DNA of 5,817 bases from an uncultured Clostridia bacterium. GTDB lineage: Bacteria > Bacillota > Clostridia > Oscillospirales > Acutalibacteraceae. The translations under genes and the position numbers were made by a program. The stretch covers positions 1-5,817 of the forward strand of contig CAMVBD010000110.1 of the NCBI GenBank assembly GCA_947165615.1, in the 5' to 3' direction. Shown here in pieces: positions 5,377 to 5,817 of this stretch (position 1 is the stretch's first letter; every line of letters starts with the position of its first letter). A model generated the notes under the pieces. The model was not told where the DNA came from, ran no database searches, and saw only the letters and a list, made by a program, of their open reading frames with translations.

Positions 5377-5649
5377 ATGTACGAAGACAAAACACTTATT
5401 TGCAAGGAATGCGGAAAAGAATTCGTATTCACCGCAGGCGAGCAGGAGTTCTACGCGGAAAAAGGCTTTGAAAACGAGCCCCAGCGCTGCAAGGAATGCC
5501 GTACCGCCCGCAAGCAGGCTGCAAAGGGTGAAAGAGAGTACTTTGTGACTGTATGCAGTCAGTGCGGAAAAGAAGCCAGAGTACCCTTCAAGCCGCGTGA
5601 GGACCGTGCCGTTCTCTGCAGCGAATGCTTTGCCAAGTCAAGAGCTTGA
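5377..5649 (+). CDS. Small zinc-ribbon protein with four CxxC motifs
   Basis: This 90-residue protein has four CxxC pairs. The first ribbon uses C9/C12 and C38/C41 (LICKECGKEFVFTAGEQEFYAEKG between them), a common Firmicutes zinc-ribbon type. The second uses C60/C63 and C81/C84 (CSQCGKEARVPFKPREDRAVLCSECF). Each ribbon should bind one structural zinc, and a basic linker (CRTARKQAAKG) joins them, fitting nucleic-acid or protein binding in the cytoplasm. No enzymatic motif is seen. The ATG has a GAGGT ribosome site 8 bases upstream (5364-5368). It probably shares a transcript with the sigma factor gene, since only 36 bases separate them, and the terminator at 5709-5738 serves both. Its molecular role is not established. 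The fold call is confident, the function is not. Confidence 0.88.
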   Translation: MYEDKTLICKECGKEFVFTAGEQEFYAEKGFENEPQRCKECRTARKQAAKGEREYFVTVCSQCGKEARVPFKPREDRAVLCSECFAKSRA

Positions 5650-5708
5650 ACCGATCAGCAAATATCCTCAGCAAATCCCCTTTACGGTAACAATATATTG
5701 ATTTGACG

Positions 5709-5738
5709 AAAAAAAGCCCCCCCTCAGGGGCTTTTTTT
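5709..5738 (+). terminator. Strong rho-independent terminator
   Basis: An A-run plus GCCCC (5709-5720) pairs with GGGGC plus seven T (5727-5738) around a CCCTCA loop. It lies 59 bases after the zinc-ribbon stop codon. Because both an A-run and a T-run flank the core, it could also terminate transcripts arriving from the right. Confidence 0.9.
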
Positions 5739-5765
5739 ATTTGTGTCTGGGTATTAAACGGTAGC

Positions 5766-5782
5766 ACGGCACACCGTGCCGT
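5766..5782. repeat. Short GC hairpin near the right edge
   Basis: ACGGCAC and GTGCCGT form a perfect 7-bp stem around an ACC loop. No T-run follows on either strand, so it is not an intrinsic terminator. The purine-rich end of the window (GGGAGGTGAGGAG, about 5804-5816) could be a ribosome site for a gene beginning beyond the edge, but this cannot be tested here. Confidence 0.4.
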
Positions 5783-5817
5783 CTCGCGGACCGGACGGGC
5801 GGTGGGAGGTGAGGAGT

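Noticed and set aside
5739..5817. End of a minus-strand gene entering from the right edge (frame ending ...RLIPRHK then TAA)
   Set aside because: Only about 26 codons are visible, Arg/Pro-rich with no motif, and the frame crosses the GC hairpin; this looks like chance reading of intergenic DNA.

Overview
The window looks like chromosome from a fairly G+C-rich, probably gut-associated Clostridia (Oscillospirales/Ruminococcaceae-like) bacterium. This is inferred from strong AGGAGG ribosome sites, sigma-A type promoters set in AT-rich gaps, a SigH-like sporulation/stationary-phase sigma factor, and secreted or membrane proteins of Firmicutes character. No phage, transposase, CRISPR, tRNA or rRNA was recognised.

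Layout. 1-489 (minus) is the N-terminal part of an uncharacterised two-helix membrane protein that starts at GTG and runs off the left edge. Its promoter (546-574) carries a perfect 14-bp palindrome between the -35 and -10 boxes. The gap at 575-934 has no gene but is full of structure: two separate tandem heptamer tracts (664-684, 899-933), AT-rich inverted arms around a GC hairpin, and a 62-bp unit repeated twice (752-875). A terminator at 935-958 closes the next minus-strand operon.

That operon (2833 down to 957) encodes a membrane-embedded M28-type zinc peptidase whose fold is interrupted by two transmembrane hairpins, followed by a maltose/galactoside O-acetyltransferase-type enzyme. The two genes overlap as TGATG, so they are probably translationally coupled.

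A divergent promoter region (2834-3047) separates the operon from a plus-strand gene (3048-4577) for a secreted PHP-domain metallohydrolase of CehA/McbA type with an amphipathic C-terminal tail. An AT-rich gap with a clear sigma-A promoter (4660-4688) follows. It probably drives a two-gene unit: a divergent SigH-like sigma factor (4723-5340) and a small protein with four CxxC motifs (5377-5649). A strong terminator (5709-5738) ends this unit. The last 79 bases hold a short GC hairpin and no supported gene.

Functional reading. The peptidase/acetyltransferase operon and the secreted PHP hydrolase share a regulatory region and could respond together, but the sequence does not show a common pathway. 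The sigma factor and the small zinc protein are plausibly one regulatory module. The most unusual items are the split membrane M28 peptidase, the exported PHP enzyme, and the composite repeat array.
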